Source: JBCCGG01 sp039029395 (GTDB taxonomy: Bacteria; Pseudomonadota; Alphaproteobacteria; Kiloniellales; JAKSDN01). From it: a DNA stretch of 64,000 nt. Location: contig JBCCGG010000027.1 of assembly GCA_039029395.1 (NCBI GenBank), forward strand, positions 1 through 64,000. The letters run 5' to 3'. How positions within the stretch are numbered: position 1 is the first letter of the stretch; the number at the start of each line of letters is the position of its first letter. A program made the position numbers and the translations under genes. This document shows positions 8,389 to 17,483 of this stretch, piece after piece. The notes beneath the pieces were generated by a model. That model worked only from the letters and a program-made list of their open reading frames with translations, ran no database searches and was not told the DNA's origin.

Positions 8389-10416
8389 TCAGGCCGGCAC
8401 GTTGCCTCGGCGCCGGCGGCGGCGCGTTCCTCCGTCCTCGCCCGACGCTTTGGCTGGCGTGCTGCGCGGCGGCAGGTCGACGGCTTGGGAGAGGTGCGGA
8501 TAGGGAGCCGTCGTGTGGGGCAGGCCCATGGCCTCGACGAAGTGGGCCTGGAAGCGCGGCTCGACCGCGGTCTCGATCTTCTCGACCTGGCGGACCACCC
8601 GCTGGATCTCGTCGCGCGCCTTCTGGTTCAAAAGCGCGATCAGGGCGCCGGTGCCCGCCGCGTTCCCGGCCGACTGGACCTTGGCTAAGTCGCAGTCCGG
8701 GATCAGGCCGAGCACCATGGCGTACTTCACGTCGATGTGGCTGCCGAAGGCGCCGGCCAGCACGATGCGGTCGACCGCCTCGATGCCCAGGTGGTCCATA
8801 AGCAAGCGCGCGCCGGCATAGAGCGCCGCCTTGGCCAGCTGGATCGCCCGCACGTCGGTCTGGGTGATGCGGATCTCCGGCTCGCCGTCCCGGATCAGGT
8901 AGGAGAAGGTGCGTCCGTCGGCTTGGACGCGCGGGCTCTTCTCCGCCAGGGCACCGTTGATCGTGCCGTCGGTCAGGATGATGCCCGAGAGATGCATCTC
9001 GGCCAGCGCCTCGATGATGCCCGAGCCGCAGATACCGGTGACACCGGTGCTTTCGGTCGCTTCGGCGAAACCCTCCTCGTTGGACCACAGCTCCGAGCCG
9101 ATCACCCGGTAGCGCGGCTCTAGGGTCTCCCGGTCGATGCGGATGCGCTCGATGGCGCCGGGGGCGGCCCGCTGGCCACAAGAGATCTGGGCGCCCTCGA
9201 AGGCCGGGCCGGTCGGTGACGAGGCGGCCAAGAGCCGCTCCTTGTTGCCGAGCACGATCTCGGCGTTGGTGCCGACGTCGACCACCAGCACGATATCGTC
9301 GGAAAGGTGCGGGCTTTCCGAAAGGATCACGCCGGCGGTGTCGGCGCCGACGTGCCCCGCGATGCAGGGCAGTACGTAGACCCGGGCGTCCTCGTTGATG
9401 GCGGTCATGTAGAGCTCGTTGGCCCACATGGTGAAACCGGTGTTGGTGGCCAGCGCGAAGGGGGCGCCGCCCAGCTCGGTCGGGTCGATGCCGATCAGCA
9501 GATGATGCATGATCGGATTGCCGACGAAGGTGGCATTGAGGATCAGATCCGGATCGATGCCAGCTTCGGCGGCGACCTCCTGGCTCACCTGGTTGATCGC
9601 CTCGCGCACGACCTTGGTCATTTCCTTGTCGCCGCCCGGATTCATCATGACGTAGGAGACACGGCTCATGAGGTCTTCGCCGAAGCGGATCTGCGGGTTC
9701 ATGATGCCGGCCGAGGCCATCACCTTACCGCTAGATAGATCGCACAGATGGCAGGCGATCGTGGTCGAGCCGATGTCGAAGGCAAGACCGTAGGCCTCGT
9801 CGTTGAAGCCCGGCCAGATCGCCGTGATGCGCTCGCCTCGGTGAACCGCGACGGTGACCTTCCATTCGCCCTCGCGCAGGGAGGGCTGGAGGATCTGCAA
9901 GGTGCGCAGATCGCACTCCAGATTGCTCAGGCCCCACTGCTGCTCGAGCGCCTTGAGCAAGCGCTCGAGATCGCCCGAGGGATGGTGCATGTCGGGCTCC
10001 TCGACCTCGACATAGTGCAGGCGGATCGCCGGGTCGATCTCGATGTCGCGTGCCTCGGCGCGCTTGCGCACGACCTGCTTGTGGACCTGGCTGTCGGCCG
10101 GCACGTCGATCACCACGTCGCCCTGGAGCAGACTCTGGCACGACAGACGGCGGTCGTCCTTCAGGCCCTTGACCCGTTTGTAACGTTCCTCGACCGAATT
10201 GAATTCGCTCAGGTGGTCGGCCCGGCTGGCGATGCCGTGCTTGGCGAACTCGCCTTCGCTGAGCGTGATCTGGCAGCGCCCGCAGATACCCCGGCCGCCG
10301 CAGACGGAGTCCACGTCGACGCCCAGGCTGCGGGCCGCCTTGAGGATCGGCGTGCCAATGGGAAAGCGCGCGCGGCGCCCCGATGGGGTAAAGACAACGA
10401 GCGCATCTTCGGCCAA
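8389..10416 (-). CDS. ASKHA-domain corrinoid activation protein (RACo/RamA-like, DUF4445)
   Basis: A 675-residue ATP-dependent reductive activase that would restore inactive Co(II) corrinoid to Co(I). An N-terminal 2Fe-2S ferredoxin domain has cysteines 39, 45, 48 (C-G-G-R-G-I-C-G-R-C) and 93 (L-S-C-Q). The ASKHA (actin-like ATPase) part follows, with G-L-A-F-D-I-G-S-T-T-I-A near residue 200, V-V-D-V-G-T-N-A-E and the late A-G-A-F-G-S-H. The start is TTG 10416. The C-terminal ~40 residues are unusual: Pro/Ser-rich and ending in six consecutive arginines. It is the last gene of the one-carbon operon, 15 bases after the methyltransferase. Confidence 0.9.
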   Translation of the reverse strand: MAEDALVVFTPSGRRARFPIGTPILKAARSLGVDVDSVCGGRGICGRCQITLSEGEFAKHGIASRADHLSEFNSVEERYKRVKGLKDDRRLSCQSLLQGDVVIDVPADSQVHKQVVRKRAEARDIEIDPAIRLHYVEVEEPDMHHPSGDLERLLKALEQQWGLSNLECDLRTLQILQPSLREGEWKVTVAVHRGERITAIWPGFNDEAYGLAFDIGSTTIACHLCDLSSGKVMASAGIMNPQIRFGEDLMSRVSYVMMNPGGDKEMTKVVREAINQVSQEVAAEAGIDPDLILNATFVGNPIMHHLLIGIDPTELGGAPFALATNTGFTMWANELYMTAINEDARVYVLPCIAGHVGADTAGVILSESPHLSDDIVLVVDVGTNAEIVLGNKERLLAASSPTGPAFEGAQISCGQRAAPGAIERIRIDRETLEPRYRVIGSELWSNEEGFAEATESTGVTGICGSGIIEALAEMHLSGIILTDGTINGALAEKSPRVQADGRTFSYLIRDGEPEIRITQTDVRAIQLAKAALYAGARLLMDHLGIEAVDRIVLAGAFGSHIDVKYAMVLGLIPDCDLAKVQSAGNAAGTGALIALLNQKARDEIQRVVRQVEKIETAVEPRFQAHFVEAMGLPHTTAPYPHLSQAVDLPPRSTPAKASGEDGGTRRRRRRGNVPA

Positions 10417-10431
10417 GGCGCCGATCCTCTC

Positions 10432-11331
10432 CTATCCTCGTCTGCGCCGGCGCTCGCGACGCCCTTCGCCCTCGGCGGACTCCGGGGCGGGGGCGCGGAA
10501 CTTCCTGATCCAGCGCGTGCAGTTACGATCGACGCCGTTGAGCACGTCGGCAGCCATGATACCGCCCATTTCCTCTTCGTGAAGGGGGTTCATGATCGCT
10601 GACGTCATGCCGGACCCGGCCGCCATGGCCAGGAACACGGAATTAAGCGCGTGGCGGTTGGGCAGGCCGAAGGAGATGTTCGAGGCGCCGCAGGTGGTGT
10701 TGACGCCGAGCTCGTCGCGCAGCCGGCGGATCAGGCGGAAGGCCGCGACGCCAGCATTGCCGAGCGCGCCGATCGGCATGACCAGGGGGTCGACCACCAC
10801 GTCGGCGGCCGGGATGCCGTAATCGGCGGCGCGCTCGACGATCTTCTTGGCGACATCGAAGCGCACGTCCGGGTCCTCGGAGATGCCGGTCTCGTCGTTC
10901 GAGATGGCGACCACCGCGGCGTTGTACTTCTTGATCAGCGGCAGCACCACTTCCAGGCGCTCTTCTTCGCCGGTCACCGAGTTGACCAGGGGCTTGCCTT
11001 GATAGACCGCGAGACCCGCCTCGAGCGCCTCGACGATCGAGGAGTCGATGGACAGCGGCACGTCGACCAGGGACTGCACCAGCTTGATCGATTCGGCCAG
11101 GATCGCCGGCTCGTCGGCCAGCGGAATGCCGGCGTTGACGTCGAGCATGTGGGCGCCGGCCGCGACCTGCGCCAGGGCGTCGGATTCGACCGTGCTGTAG
11201 TCGCCCGCCGCCATCTCGGCGGCCAGCTTCTTGCGGCCGGTCGGGTTGATGCGCTCGCCGATGATGCAGAACGGCTTGTCGAAGCCGATCACGACTTCCT
11301 TCTTCTTGGAGCTGACAACAGTGTGGGTCAT
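10432..11331 (-). CDS. methyltetrahydrofolate:corrinoid methyltransferase (pterin-binding family)
   Basis: A 299-residue TIM-barrel enzyme related to dihydropteroate synthase and to MetH/AcsE methyltransferase domains. It moves a methyl group between a corrinoid protein and tetrahydrofolate. Pterin-binding motifs seen: I-G-E-R-I-N-P-T-G near residue 25, H-M-L-D-V-N-A-G, P-L-S-I-D-S-S, N-S-V-T-G-E-E, D-P-L-V-M-P-I-G and G-A-S-N-I-S-F-G-L-P-N-R. The C-terminus carries a non-conserved Arg/Glu-rich tail (EGRRERRRRR). It lies between the MetF-like gene and the activase on the minus strand, consistent with passing methyl groups from corrinoid to folate. Confidence 0.92.
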   Translation of the reverse strand: MTHTVVSSKKKEVVIGFDKPFCIIGERINPTGRKKLAAEMAAGDYSTVESDALAQVAAGAHMLDVNAGIPLADEPAILAESIKLVQSLVDVPLSIDSSIVEALEAGLAVYQGKPLVNSVTGEEERLEVVLPLIKKYNAAVVAISNDETGISEDPDVRFDVAKKIVERAADYGIPAADVVVDPLVMPIGALGNAGVAAFRLIRRLRDELGVNTTCGASNISFGLPNRHALNSVFLAMAAGSGMTSAIMNPLHEEEMGGIMAADVLNGVDRNCTRWIRKFRAPAPESAEGEGRRERRRRRG

Positions 11332-11385
11332 CTAGGGGGCGTCCTCTCTAGGCGGCGCGTTCGGCGCATCCCGCCGGTGGTCTGG

Positions 11386-12327
11386 TCAATCGATGTCTCG
11401 GGTAACGGCGAATCCCTTGGCGTCCTTGTTCAGCTTGAACTCGCCGTCGAGCACGGCATAGGTCCAGCGGGCCGAGCGCCTTAAGCCGCCCAAGGGGTAG
11501 ACGTGGACCTGCTTGATGCCGCAGTCCGGGTCGTTTGCCCAGTAGTCGGCGAGGTCGATCAGCAGCTTGTCCGGCGCGTTGACCGTCATCAGCTTGGCGA
11601 CGTTGCGCGCCTGGCGGGTCAAGAAGCGCATGGAGGGGCCGACGCCGCAGGCGCGGGCGTGGTTGATCAAGGTTTTCAGTGTGGCCAGGCCTGGCACGCC
11701 GATGTGGATCGGCAGGCGGTTGCCTTCGGCGCGGATCCTTTTGTCCCAGGCGATGATCGGGGCCGCCTCGAAGCAGAATTGCGTCGCGATGTAGAAGTCC
11801 GCGTCGCTGCGCTCGGCAAGCGCGTTCTTCTGGGTCAGCGCCTCGGCCAGCCCACTGTCCGAGATGTCGGGGCTGCCCTCCGGGTGGCCGGCCACGCCGA
11901 TCGTCTTGATGCCGTACTTGTCGAACAGGCCGGTCTCGAGCAGCTGGATCGAGCTGTCGAACTCGCCCAAGGGCTGATTGACCGCGCCGCCCAGGGCAAC
12001 CGCGTCGGTCACCCCGACCTCGGCCTGCAGCTGCCTGAGCCACTCCTCGAAGTGGGATTTGCTGGGGATCGAGCGGGCGGCGAAGTGGGGCGCCGGCCGG
12101 AAGCCCTCGTTCTTGAGGCGCTTGGCGGTGCTGACCGTGTCGGCGAAATCCGAGCCCGGCAGGAAGGTCACCGCGACCGTGGTGCCCGGGCGCAGGTACT
12201 CCCTATAGTCGGGGATCTTAAGCGCCGAGCCGGGCGTGGTCTCGACCGTGAAGTTGGCCAGGAAGTCCATGACCTGCTGCTTGCGGCCGTCCATTTGGCC
12301 GGCGTCGAGCTTGGCGGTCGCGATCAT
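11386..12327 (-). CDS. methylenetetrahydrofolate reductase (MetF family)
   Basis: A 313-residue FAD TIM-barrel protein. Family elements include N-F-T-V-E-T-T-P near the N-terminus, V-A-V-T-F-L-P-G-S-D, the D-A-V-A-L-G-G-A strand, A-T-Q-F-C-F-E (FAD/folate pocket) and I-G-V-P-G-L-A. It is diverged from the biosynthetic MetF, as in other corrinoid-linked copies, and here probably runs in the oxidative direction, from methyl- to methylene-tetrahydrofolate. The start is ATG 12327, overlapping the stop of the upstream small gene (ATGA). The longer frame to 12474 is antisense-like sequence. Confidence 0.9.
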   Translation of the reverse strand: MIATAKLDAGQMDGRKQQVMDFLANFTVETTPGSALKIPDYREYLRPGTTVAVTFLPGSDFADTVSTAKRLKNEGFRPAPHFAARSIPSKSHFEEWLRQLQAEVGVTDAVALGGAVNQPLGEFDSSIQLLETGLFDKYGIKTIGVAGHPEGSPDISDSGLAEALTQKNALAERSDADFYIATQFCFEAAPIIAWDKRIRAEGNRLPIHIGVPGLATLKTLINHARACGVGPSMRFLTRQARNVAKLMTVNAPDKLLIDLADYWANDPDCGIKQVHVYPLGGLRRSARWTYAVLDGEFKLNKDAKGFAVTRDID

Positions 12328-12638
12328 TGCCCGGCGCCTTCCGGCTCGAGGCCCTTGTTCATGACCAGCGCCTTGAGGCGCCCGTCGTCGTAGGTCGTCT
12401 CCAGGCGCTCGGCCGCCGTGGTGGCCTCCGCCTCCAGGTCGTCCCCGACGCTGCCCGAATTCGTCCGGCGCCATTCGGCCAGGTAGGAATCGGTGTCCCG
12501 CAGGCTCGCCTTCATGGCGGCCATATCGATCGCCTTCTCGAAACGCTCGGTGAGCTGCCGCTTGGCCGATTGCCGGCCGGCCTTGACGATCACCTGTGCT
12601 GGAATGTCACGCCAGTAGACCACGATCAACTGCGCCAT
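12324..12638 (-). CDS. small protein of the 'virulence factor' family
   Basis: A 104-residue protein beginning M-A-Q-L-I-V-V-Y-W-R-D-I-P-A-Q-V. It matches the short family named 'virulence factor' in databases (PF13769-like, from memory). That family recurs in alphaproteobacterial corrinoid methyl-transfer clusters, so the name is not informative about this gene. It has a Lys/Arg-rich central part and no membrane segment. A purine-rich AAGGGGGG lies upstream. The stop overlaps the MetF-like start by four bases, so the two are translationally coupled. Confidence 0.75.
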   Translation of the reverse strand: MAQLIVVYWRDIPAQVIVKAGRQSAKRQLTERFEKAIDMAAMKASLRDTDSYLAEWRRTNSGSVGDDLEAEATTAAERLETTYDDGRLKALVMNKGLEPEGAGQ

Positions 12639-12656
12639 CTCTGCCCAACCCCCCTT

Positions 12657-13268
12657 TTAGCTCGCCGCCTTGATGAACGAACCCAGCTCGCCATAGCCGG
12701 TATGATGATAGCGGTAGGCCAGCCCAAGCTGCTCCGCCGCCGCCTCGGCCTGCTCCCTGAGCGACTGATCCTCGGTCTGCGCCAGATAGACCAAGGTGGT
12801 ATAGTTTCCGAAATAAACCGGCAAGAGCTCAGGGTGTCGGTCGATGCCGAGGCCCTGGATGATCAAGCGGTTGAAATGCCGTACTAGGTAGTCGGTCAAG
12901 TAAAAGCAAGCAGGATCGGCGTCGGCCTCGGCGATGAATTCCTCGACACCCTGGAAGAAGGCATAGCAGTGCGGTCCATCGATCCGCTCGACCCCTTCCT
13001 CTTCCAGCACCCGGTCGAGCATGCCGCCGGTGCCGCAGTCGCCGTAAAGCACGTAGATCTTGTCGAAGCTGTCCCGGTTGGCGCGAATCTTGGCGCGCAC
13101 GCCGTCTGGGATCTTGTCCGGGGTGTTGTGCCAGATCGCCGGCAGGCACGTCACGGTCAGGTTGCTCCAGCCGTTGAGCCGGGTGACCTCGACGATCTCT
13201 TTGGCGAGCGCCCCGCAAGCGATCAGGAGCGTACGCGGCCCTTCGGCCGCGCTGTCGCGGCTAGCCAT
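12657..13268 (-). CDS. DUF1638 protein of methyl-transfer cluster
   Basis: A 203-residue protein with the DUF1638 pattern: L-L-I-A-C-G-A-L-A-K-E-I near residue 15, L-P-A-I-W-H-N-T-P, V-L-Y-G-D-C-G-T-G-G and F-Y-L-T-D-Y-L-V-R-H-F. Conserved Cys, His and Asp residues suggest a metal or cofactor site. Genes of this family sit next to corrinoid methyltransferases in bacteria and methanogens, but their biochemical role is not established to my knowledge. It lies between the corrinoid protein and the 'virulence factor' gene with short spacers. Confidence 0.88.
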   Translation of the reverse strand: MASRDSAAEGPRTLLIACGALAKEIVEVTRLNGWSNLTVTCLPAIWHNTPDKIPDGVRAKIRANRDSFDKIYVLYGDCGTGGMLDRVLEEEGVERIDGPHCYAFFQGVEEFIAEADADPACFYLTDYLVRHFNRLIIQGLGIDRHPELLPVYFGNYTTLVYLAQTEDQSLREQAEAAAEQLGLAYRYHHTGYGELGSFIKAAS

Positions 13269-13301
13269 GGCCTCATGTACCCTATGCGTAAGGCGTTGAC
13301 G

Positions 13302-14006
<705 letters not shown>

Positions 14007-14022
14007 GACGGGGGTCCCCAAC

Positions 14023-14048
14023 AAAAAAAAGCCGCAGCGGAGACTGCG
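14023..14048 (-). promoter_or_regulatory. short hairpin with T8 run in leader of the corrinoid gene
   Basis: On the minus strand CGCAG (14044-14048) can pair with CTGCG (14033-14037) across a six-base loop, followed by GC and eight Ts (14023-14030). The last T is only 16 bases from the corrinoid gene ATG. It may be the terminator of the livHMGF operon or an attenuator for the one-carbon block. A five-pair stem is short, so this is tentative. Confidence 0.4.
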
Positions 14049-14097
14049 TATCTGACCTAATTTGGTAGAATTGGCGCGCCGCGGACGCTTTTTCTTG

Positions 14098-14126
14098 TGC
14101 GACAAATCGTGGCTGAATTGCGACAA
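14098..14126 (-). promoter_or_regulatory. candidate operator: two TTGTCGCA direct repeats 21 bp apart
   Basis: On the minus strand TTGTCGCA occurs at 14126-14119 and again at 14105-14098, exactly 21 bp apart, i.e. two helical turns on the same face. The pair lies 92-120 bases upstream of the corrinoid gene start. Direct repeats at this spacing are typical of AraC-family sites, which often control methylated-amine catabolism genes. The binding protein is unknown and no AraC gene is in the window. Confidence 0.4.
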
Positions 14127-14169
14127 GTCGCCGTAACGCAAGGCGAATTTCCGATCACGAGGCCGTCAG

Positions 14170-14871
14170 TCAAACCGCCAGATAGCGCCTCAGGGTCGCT
14201 GGATCGCCGGCCAGCTCGGCCATGGCACCGGACAGCGCCACCTGGCCGCGCTCGAGCACGTAGGCCCGGTCTGCGACGGCCGAGGCGAAGGGCAGGTTTT
14301 GCTCCGAGAGCACGACGGTCAAACCGCTCGCCTTGAGCTTTCGGATGGCGTCGGCCATCTGGGCCACGATGACCGGCGCCAGACCCTCGGAAGGCTCGTC
14401 GAGCAGCAGCAGGCGGGGGTTGCCCATCAGGGTGCGGGCGAGCGCCAGCATCTGCTGCTCGCCGCCGCTGATCGCCCCGCCCGGGCGGGCGCCGAGCGCC
14501 GCCAGGTTGGGGAACAGCTGGTGCAGGCGTTCCGGCGTCCAGGCCGGCGCGTCCGGTCGGGCGGCTTGGCGGCCGACCTCGAGGTTCTCGGCCACGGTCA
14601 GCGCCTTGAAAATGCGCCGCTCCTCGGGCACGTAGCCGAGGCCGTCGCGGGCGTTTTCGGCCGGCGTGCGCTGGGTGATCTCCCGGCCGTCGTAGCGGAT
14701 CTGTCCGGCGCGCGCCGACACCAGGCCCATGATCGCCTTCAGGGTCGTGCTCTTGCCGGCGCCGTTGCGGCCCAGCAGCGCGACCACCTCGCCATCGGCC
14801 GCCTCCAGGGTCAGGCCGAAGATCACCTGGGCTTGGCCGTAAGCGGCGTCAAGGGCGTTGACGCTCAGCAT
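14170..14871 (-). CDS. livF: ABC transporter ATPase, LivF type
   Basis: A 233-residue ATPase of the branched-chain amino acid (HAAT) importer family. Walker A is G-R-N-G-A-G-K-S-T near residue 35, the signature is I-S-G-G-E-Q-Q, Walker B L-L-L-L-D-E-P-S-E-G-L-A-P, and a switch-loop glutamine or histidine is S-E-Q-N. The S-E-G-L-A-P string after Walker B is typical of LivF. Start ATG 14871 overlaps the livG stop by seven bases. It works with LivG under the fused permease at the inner membrane. Confidence 0.93.
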   Translation of the reverse strand: MLSVNALDAAYGQAQVIFGLTLEAADGEVVALLGRNGAGKSTTLKAIMGLVSARAGQIRYDGREITQRTPAENARDGLGYVPEERRIFKALTVAENLEVGRQAARPDAPAWTPERLHQLFPNLAALGARPGGAISGGEQQMLALARTLMGNPRLLLLDEPSEGLAPVIVAQMADAIRKLKASGLTVVLSEQNLPFASAVADRAYVLERGQVALSGAMAELAGDPATLRRYLAV

Positions 14872-15623
14872 GATTCCTCCAGATCGGGGCCCAGATAGAT
14901 CTCGCGCACCCGGGGGTCGTCGCGCACTTGGTCGGGCGCGCCCACGGTCAGCACTTGGCCCCGGTCAAGCACAACGATGCGCCGAGCGTGGCCGAACACC
15001 ACGTCCATGTCGTGCTCGGTGAAGAGCACGGCGATCGCGCCGTCCCGGGCGATCTCGCTGACCAGATCCATCAGCTGGGCGCGCTCGCCCGGCGCCATGC
15101 CGGCGGTCGGCTCGTCCATCAGCAGGACCTTGGGCGTCTGGGCCAGCGCCAACGCCAAATCGACCCGCTTGAGGTCGCCGTAGGCCAGCAGGCCGCATTG
15201 GCGCTCGGCTTGGGCCGCGATGCCGACCCGCTCGAGCAAATCCAGAGCCTGTGCCCGGTAGCGCCGGCGACCGCCCGGCCACAGCGAGGCGCCCCGGCCC
15301 GCGGCGACGCAAAGCGCGGCCTCGACGTTCTCGGCAACGCTCATGGAGCCGAAGGTGGCGGCGACCTGAAAGGTGCGGGCCAGGCCCTGGCGGGCCAGGC
15401 GGTGGGGCGGCTGGCCGGTGATCTCCCGGCCGGTCAGGAAGACCGTGCCGGCGTCCGGCGCGAGCTGGCCATTGATCAGGTTGAAGCAGGTGCTTTTGCC
15501 GGCGCCGTTGGGCCCGATCATGGCCAGCATCTCGCCCGACTCGAGCACGAGATCGACCCCGTCGACCGCCCGGAAAGGACCGAAGCTTTTGACCAGGCCG
15601 CGGGCCTCGAGCAGGGCGCTCAT
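14865..15623 (-). CDS. livG: ABC transporter ATPase, LivG type
   Basis: A 252-residue ATPase with Walker A G-P-N-G-A-G-K-S-T near residue 40, signature region L-A-Y-G-D-L-K-R-V-D, Walker B V-L-L-M-D-E-P-T-A-G-M-A-P and the E-H-D-M-D-V-V-F switch, all of LivG type. The signature reads LAYGD rather than LSYGE, within normal variation for LivG. ATG 15623 overlaps the permease stop by four bases. A frame extending upstream to 16973 is antisense to no gene but is the wrong frame of the permease and is rejected. Confidence 0.93.
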   Translation of the reverse strand: MSALLEARGLVKSFGPFRAVDGVDLVLESGEMLAMIGPNGAGKSTCFNLINGQLAPDAGTVFLTGREITGQPPHRLARQGLARTFQVAATFGSMSVAENVEAALCVAAGRGASLWPGGRRRYRAQALDLLERVGIAAQAERQCGLLAYGDLKRVDLALALAQTPKVLLMDEPTAGMAPGERAQLMDLVSEIARDGAIAVLFTEHDMDVVFGHARRIVVLDRGQVLTVGAPDQVRDDPRVREIYLGPDLEESC

Positions 15624-17455
15624 GACGGGCGCCGGGCGAGCGAGCCGACGATGCCGCGCGGGAACAGCAGCACCAGGGCGATGATCCCGAGCCCGATGAT
15701 CAGGCGCCAGAGGTTGGTGTAGCTGATCAGCTCGGCCTTCAGGCCGGTGAAGAGGGCGGCGCCGACCAGGGGCCCGCCCAAGGTCTCGACCCCGCCCAGC
15801 AGCACCATGACCAAAGCGTCGACGGAGGTCGGGATTGCGAGCGCATCGGGGAAGACGCTGCCCTTCAGGAAGGCGTAGAGCCCGCCGGCCAGGCCGGCGA
15901 AGGTCCCGGCCAAAGTGAAGCTGGCCCAACGTTGGCGCGCCAGGTGGATGCCCGACGCTTCGGCCCGCAGCGGCGAATCCCGGCCGGCGCGCAGGGCCGT
16001 GCCGAAGGGCGCGAAGGCGACCGCGCGCACCGCCAGCAGTCCAAGCCCGGCGAGGACCAATGTCAGACCGTAAAAGCCGGCCGGGCTGGCGACCCATGGA
16101 CTTGGCCAGATCCCAAGCAGGCCGTTGTCGCCGCCGGTCACCGGCAGCCACTGGAAGGCGACCGACCAGGCGATCTGGGCGAAGGCGAGGGTCAGCATGG
16201 CCATGTAGACCCCGGCCAGGCGCACGCAGAACCAGCCGAACAGCAGGGCGCCCAAGAGCGCGGCGATTGGCGCCACGGCGAGCGCCGCCTCCATCGGCGC
16301 GCCCAGATGCTTGACCGCGAGCGCCGCGCCATAGGCGCCCAAGCCGAAGTAGGCGGCGTGGCCGAAAGAGACCATGCCGCCGAGACCCATGAGCAGCTGC
16401 AGGGAGGCGGCGAAGAGGGCGAAGATCAAGATCTCGCTGGCCAGGCCGAGCAAAAAGTCGCCGGCCACCGCGGGCAGAGCGGCCAAGGCCAGCGCCAGGG
16501 CGCAAAAGGCAAGCTTGAGTCTTGGTCCGGCCGGGGCGAGCGGTGCGGCCGGCGGGCCGTGGGCCGCTTCGCCGCCCTCCTGGCGGGCGCCCAGCAATCC
16601 TTGCGGCCGTAGCACCAGCACCACCGCCATCACCAGGAAGGGCAGCACCAATGTGACCTTGGGAAAGATCAAAATGCCGAAGGCGCCGAGCTCGGCGATC
16701 AGCAACGCCGCCAGAAAAGCGCCCAGAATTGAGCCCATGCCGCCGACCACCACCACGACGAAGACCTCGACGATGATGTTGAGGTCCATGCCCAGGTTGG
16801 CCGCCTCGCGCGGTAGCTGAAGCGCGCCGCCGAAGCCCGCCAATGTAGCGCCGAGCGCCACCACCGAGGTGAACAGCAGCTTCTGGCGGATGCCGAGCGC
16901 GCCGGCCATCTCCCGGTCCTCGGTCGCGGCGCGCACGAGGAGGCCCCAACGGGTCTTGGTGAAGAGCGCCCACAGCGCCAGCAGCACCAGCGGCCCGGCG
17001 GCAATCAGGAAAAGGTCATACTGGGGCAGGCGGGCGCCGGCGATGACGACCGAGCCGTCCAGGCCCGGCGCGCGCGGCCCCAGCAGGTCCTCCGGCCCCC
17101 AAAGCGCGAGCGTTGCGTCCTGCACCACCAGCACCACGCCGAAGGTGGCGAGCAGCTGGAACAGCTCAGGCGAGCGATAGAGCCGGCGCAGCAGAAAGAC
17201 CTCCATGACGACGCCCAAGAGGCCGACGCCAAGCGCCGCTACCACCAGGCCAAGCCAGAAGCCGAGGCCCCCGAGAAGCGGCATGAGCCAGCCGACCAGG
17301 CTATAGGCACCGTAGGCGCCCAACATGTAGAAGGAGCCGTGCGCGAAGTTCACGATCCGGGTAACGCCGAAGATGATGGTCAGGCCCGAGGCGACCAGGA
17401 ACAGTGAAGAAGCGCTCGCCAGACCGGTCAGGAACTGCGCGATCACGAAGCTCAT
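15620..17455 (-). CDS. fused LivH-LivM branched-chain-type ABC permease
   Basis: A 611-residue protein joining two permeases usually encoded separately. Residues 1-290 match LivH (early G-L-T-I-I-F-G-V-T-R-I-V-N-F-A-H-G-S-F). After an Ala/Pro/Gly-rich linker at about 290-315, residues 320-600 match LivM (M-G-L-G-G-M-V-S-F-G-H-A-A-Y-F-G-L-G-A-Y). It would form the whole membrane channel with LivG and LivF. No periplasmic substrate-binding protein gene is nearby, so the substrate is not indicated by a binder. The likeliest cargo is a substrate of the adjacent one-carbon block, which is inference. Confidence 0.92.
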   Translation of the reverse strand: MSFVIAQFLTGLASASSLFLVASGLTIIFGVTRIVNFAHGSFYMLGAYGAYSLVGWLMPLLGGLGFWLGLVVAALGVGLLGVVMEVFLLRRLYRSPELFQLLATFGVVLVVQDATLALWGPEDLLGPRAPGLDGSVVIAGARLPQYDLFLIAAGPLVLLALWALFTKTRWGLLVRAATEDREMAGALGIRQKLLFTSVVALGATLAGFGGALQLPREAANLGMDLNIIVEVFVVVVVGGMGSILGAFLAALLIAELGAFGILIFPKVTLVLPFLVMAVVLVLRPQGLLGARQEGGEAAHGPPAAPLAPAGPRLKLAFCALALALAALPAVAGDFLLGLASEILIFALFAASLQLLMGLGGMVSFGHAAYFGLGAYGAALAVKHLGAPMEAALAVAPIAALLGALLFGWFCVRLAGVYMAMLTLAFAQIAWSVAFQWLPVTGGDNGLLGIWPSPWVASPAGFYGLTLVLAGLGLLAVRAVAFAPFGTALRAGRDSPLRAEASGIHLARQRWASFTLAGTFAGLAGGLYAFLKGSVFPDALAIPTSVDALVMVLLGGVETLGGPLVGAALFTGLKAELISYTNLWRLIIGLGIIALVLLFPRGIVGSLARRPS

Positions 17456-17483
17456 GGCTGGATCTGGCTAAGGAGGCCCGGGA

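Noticed and set aside
14007..14169. cobalamin riboswitch before the corrinoid gene
   Set aside because: The leader is only 163 bases and I find no conserved GCCACTG box.
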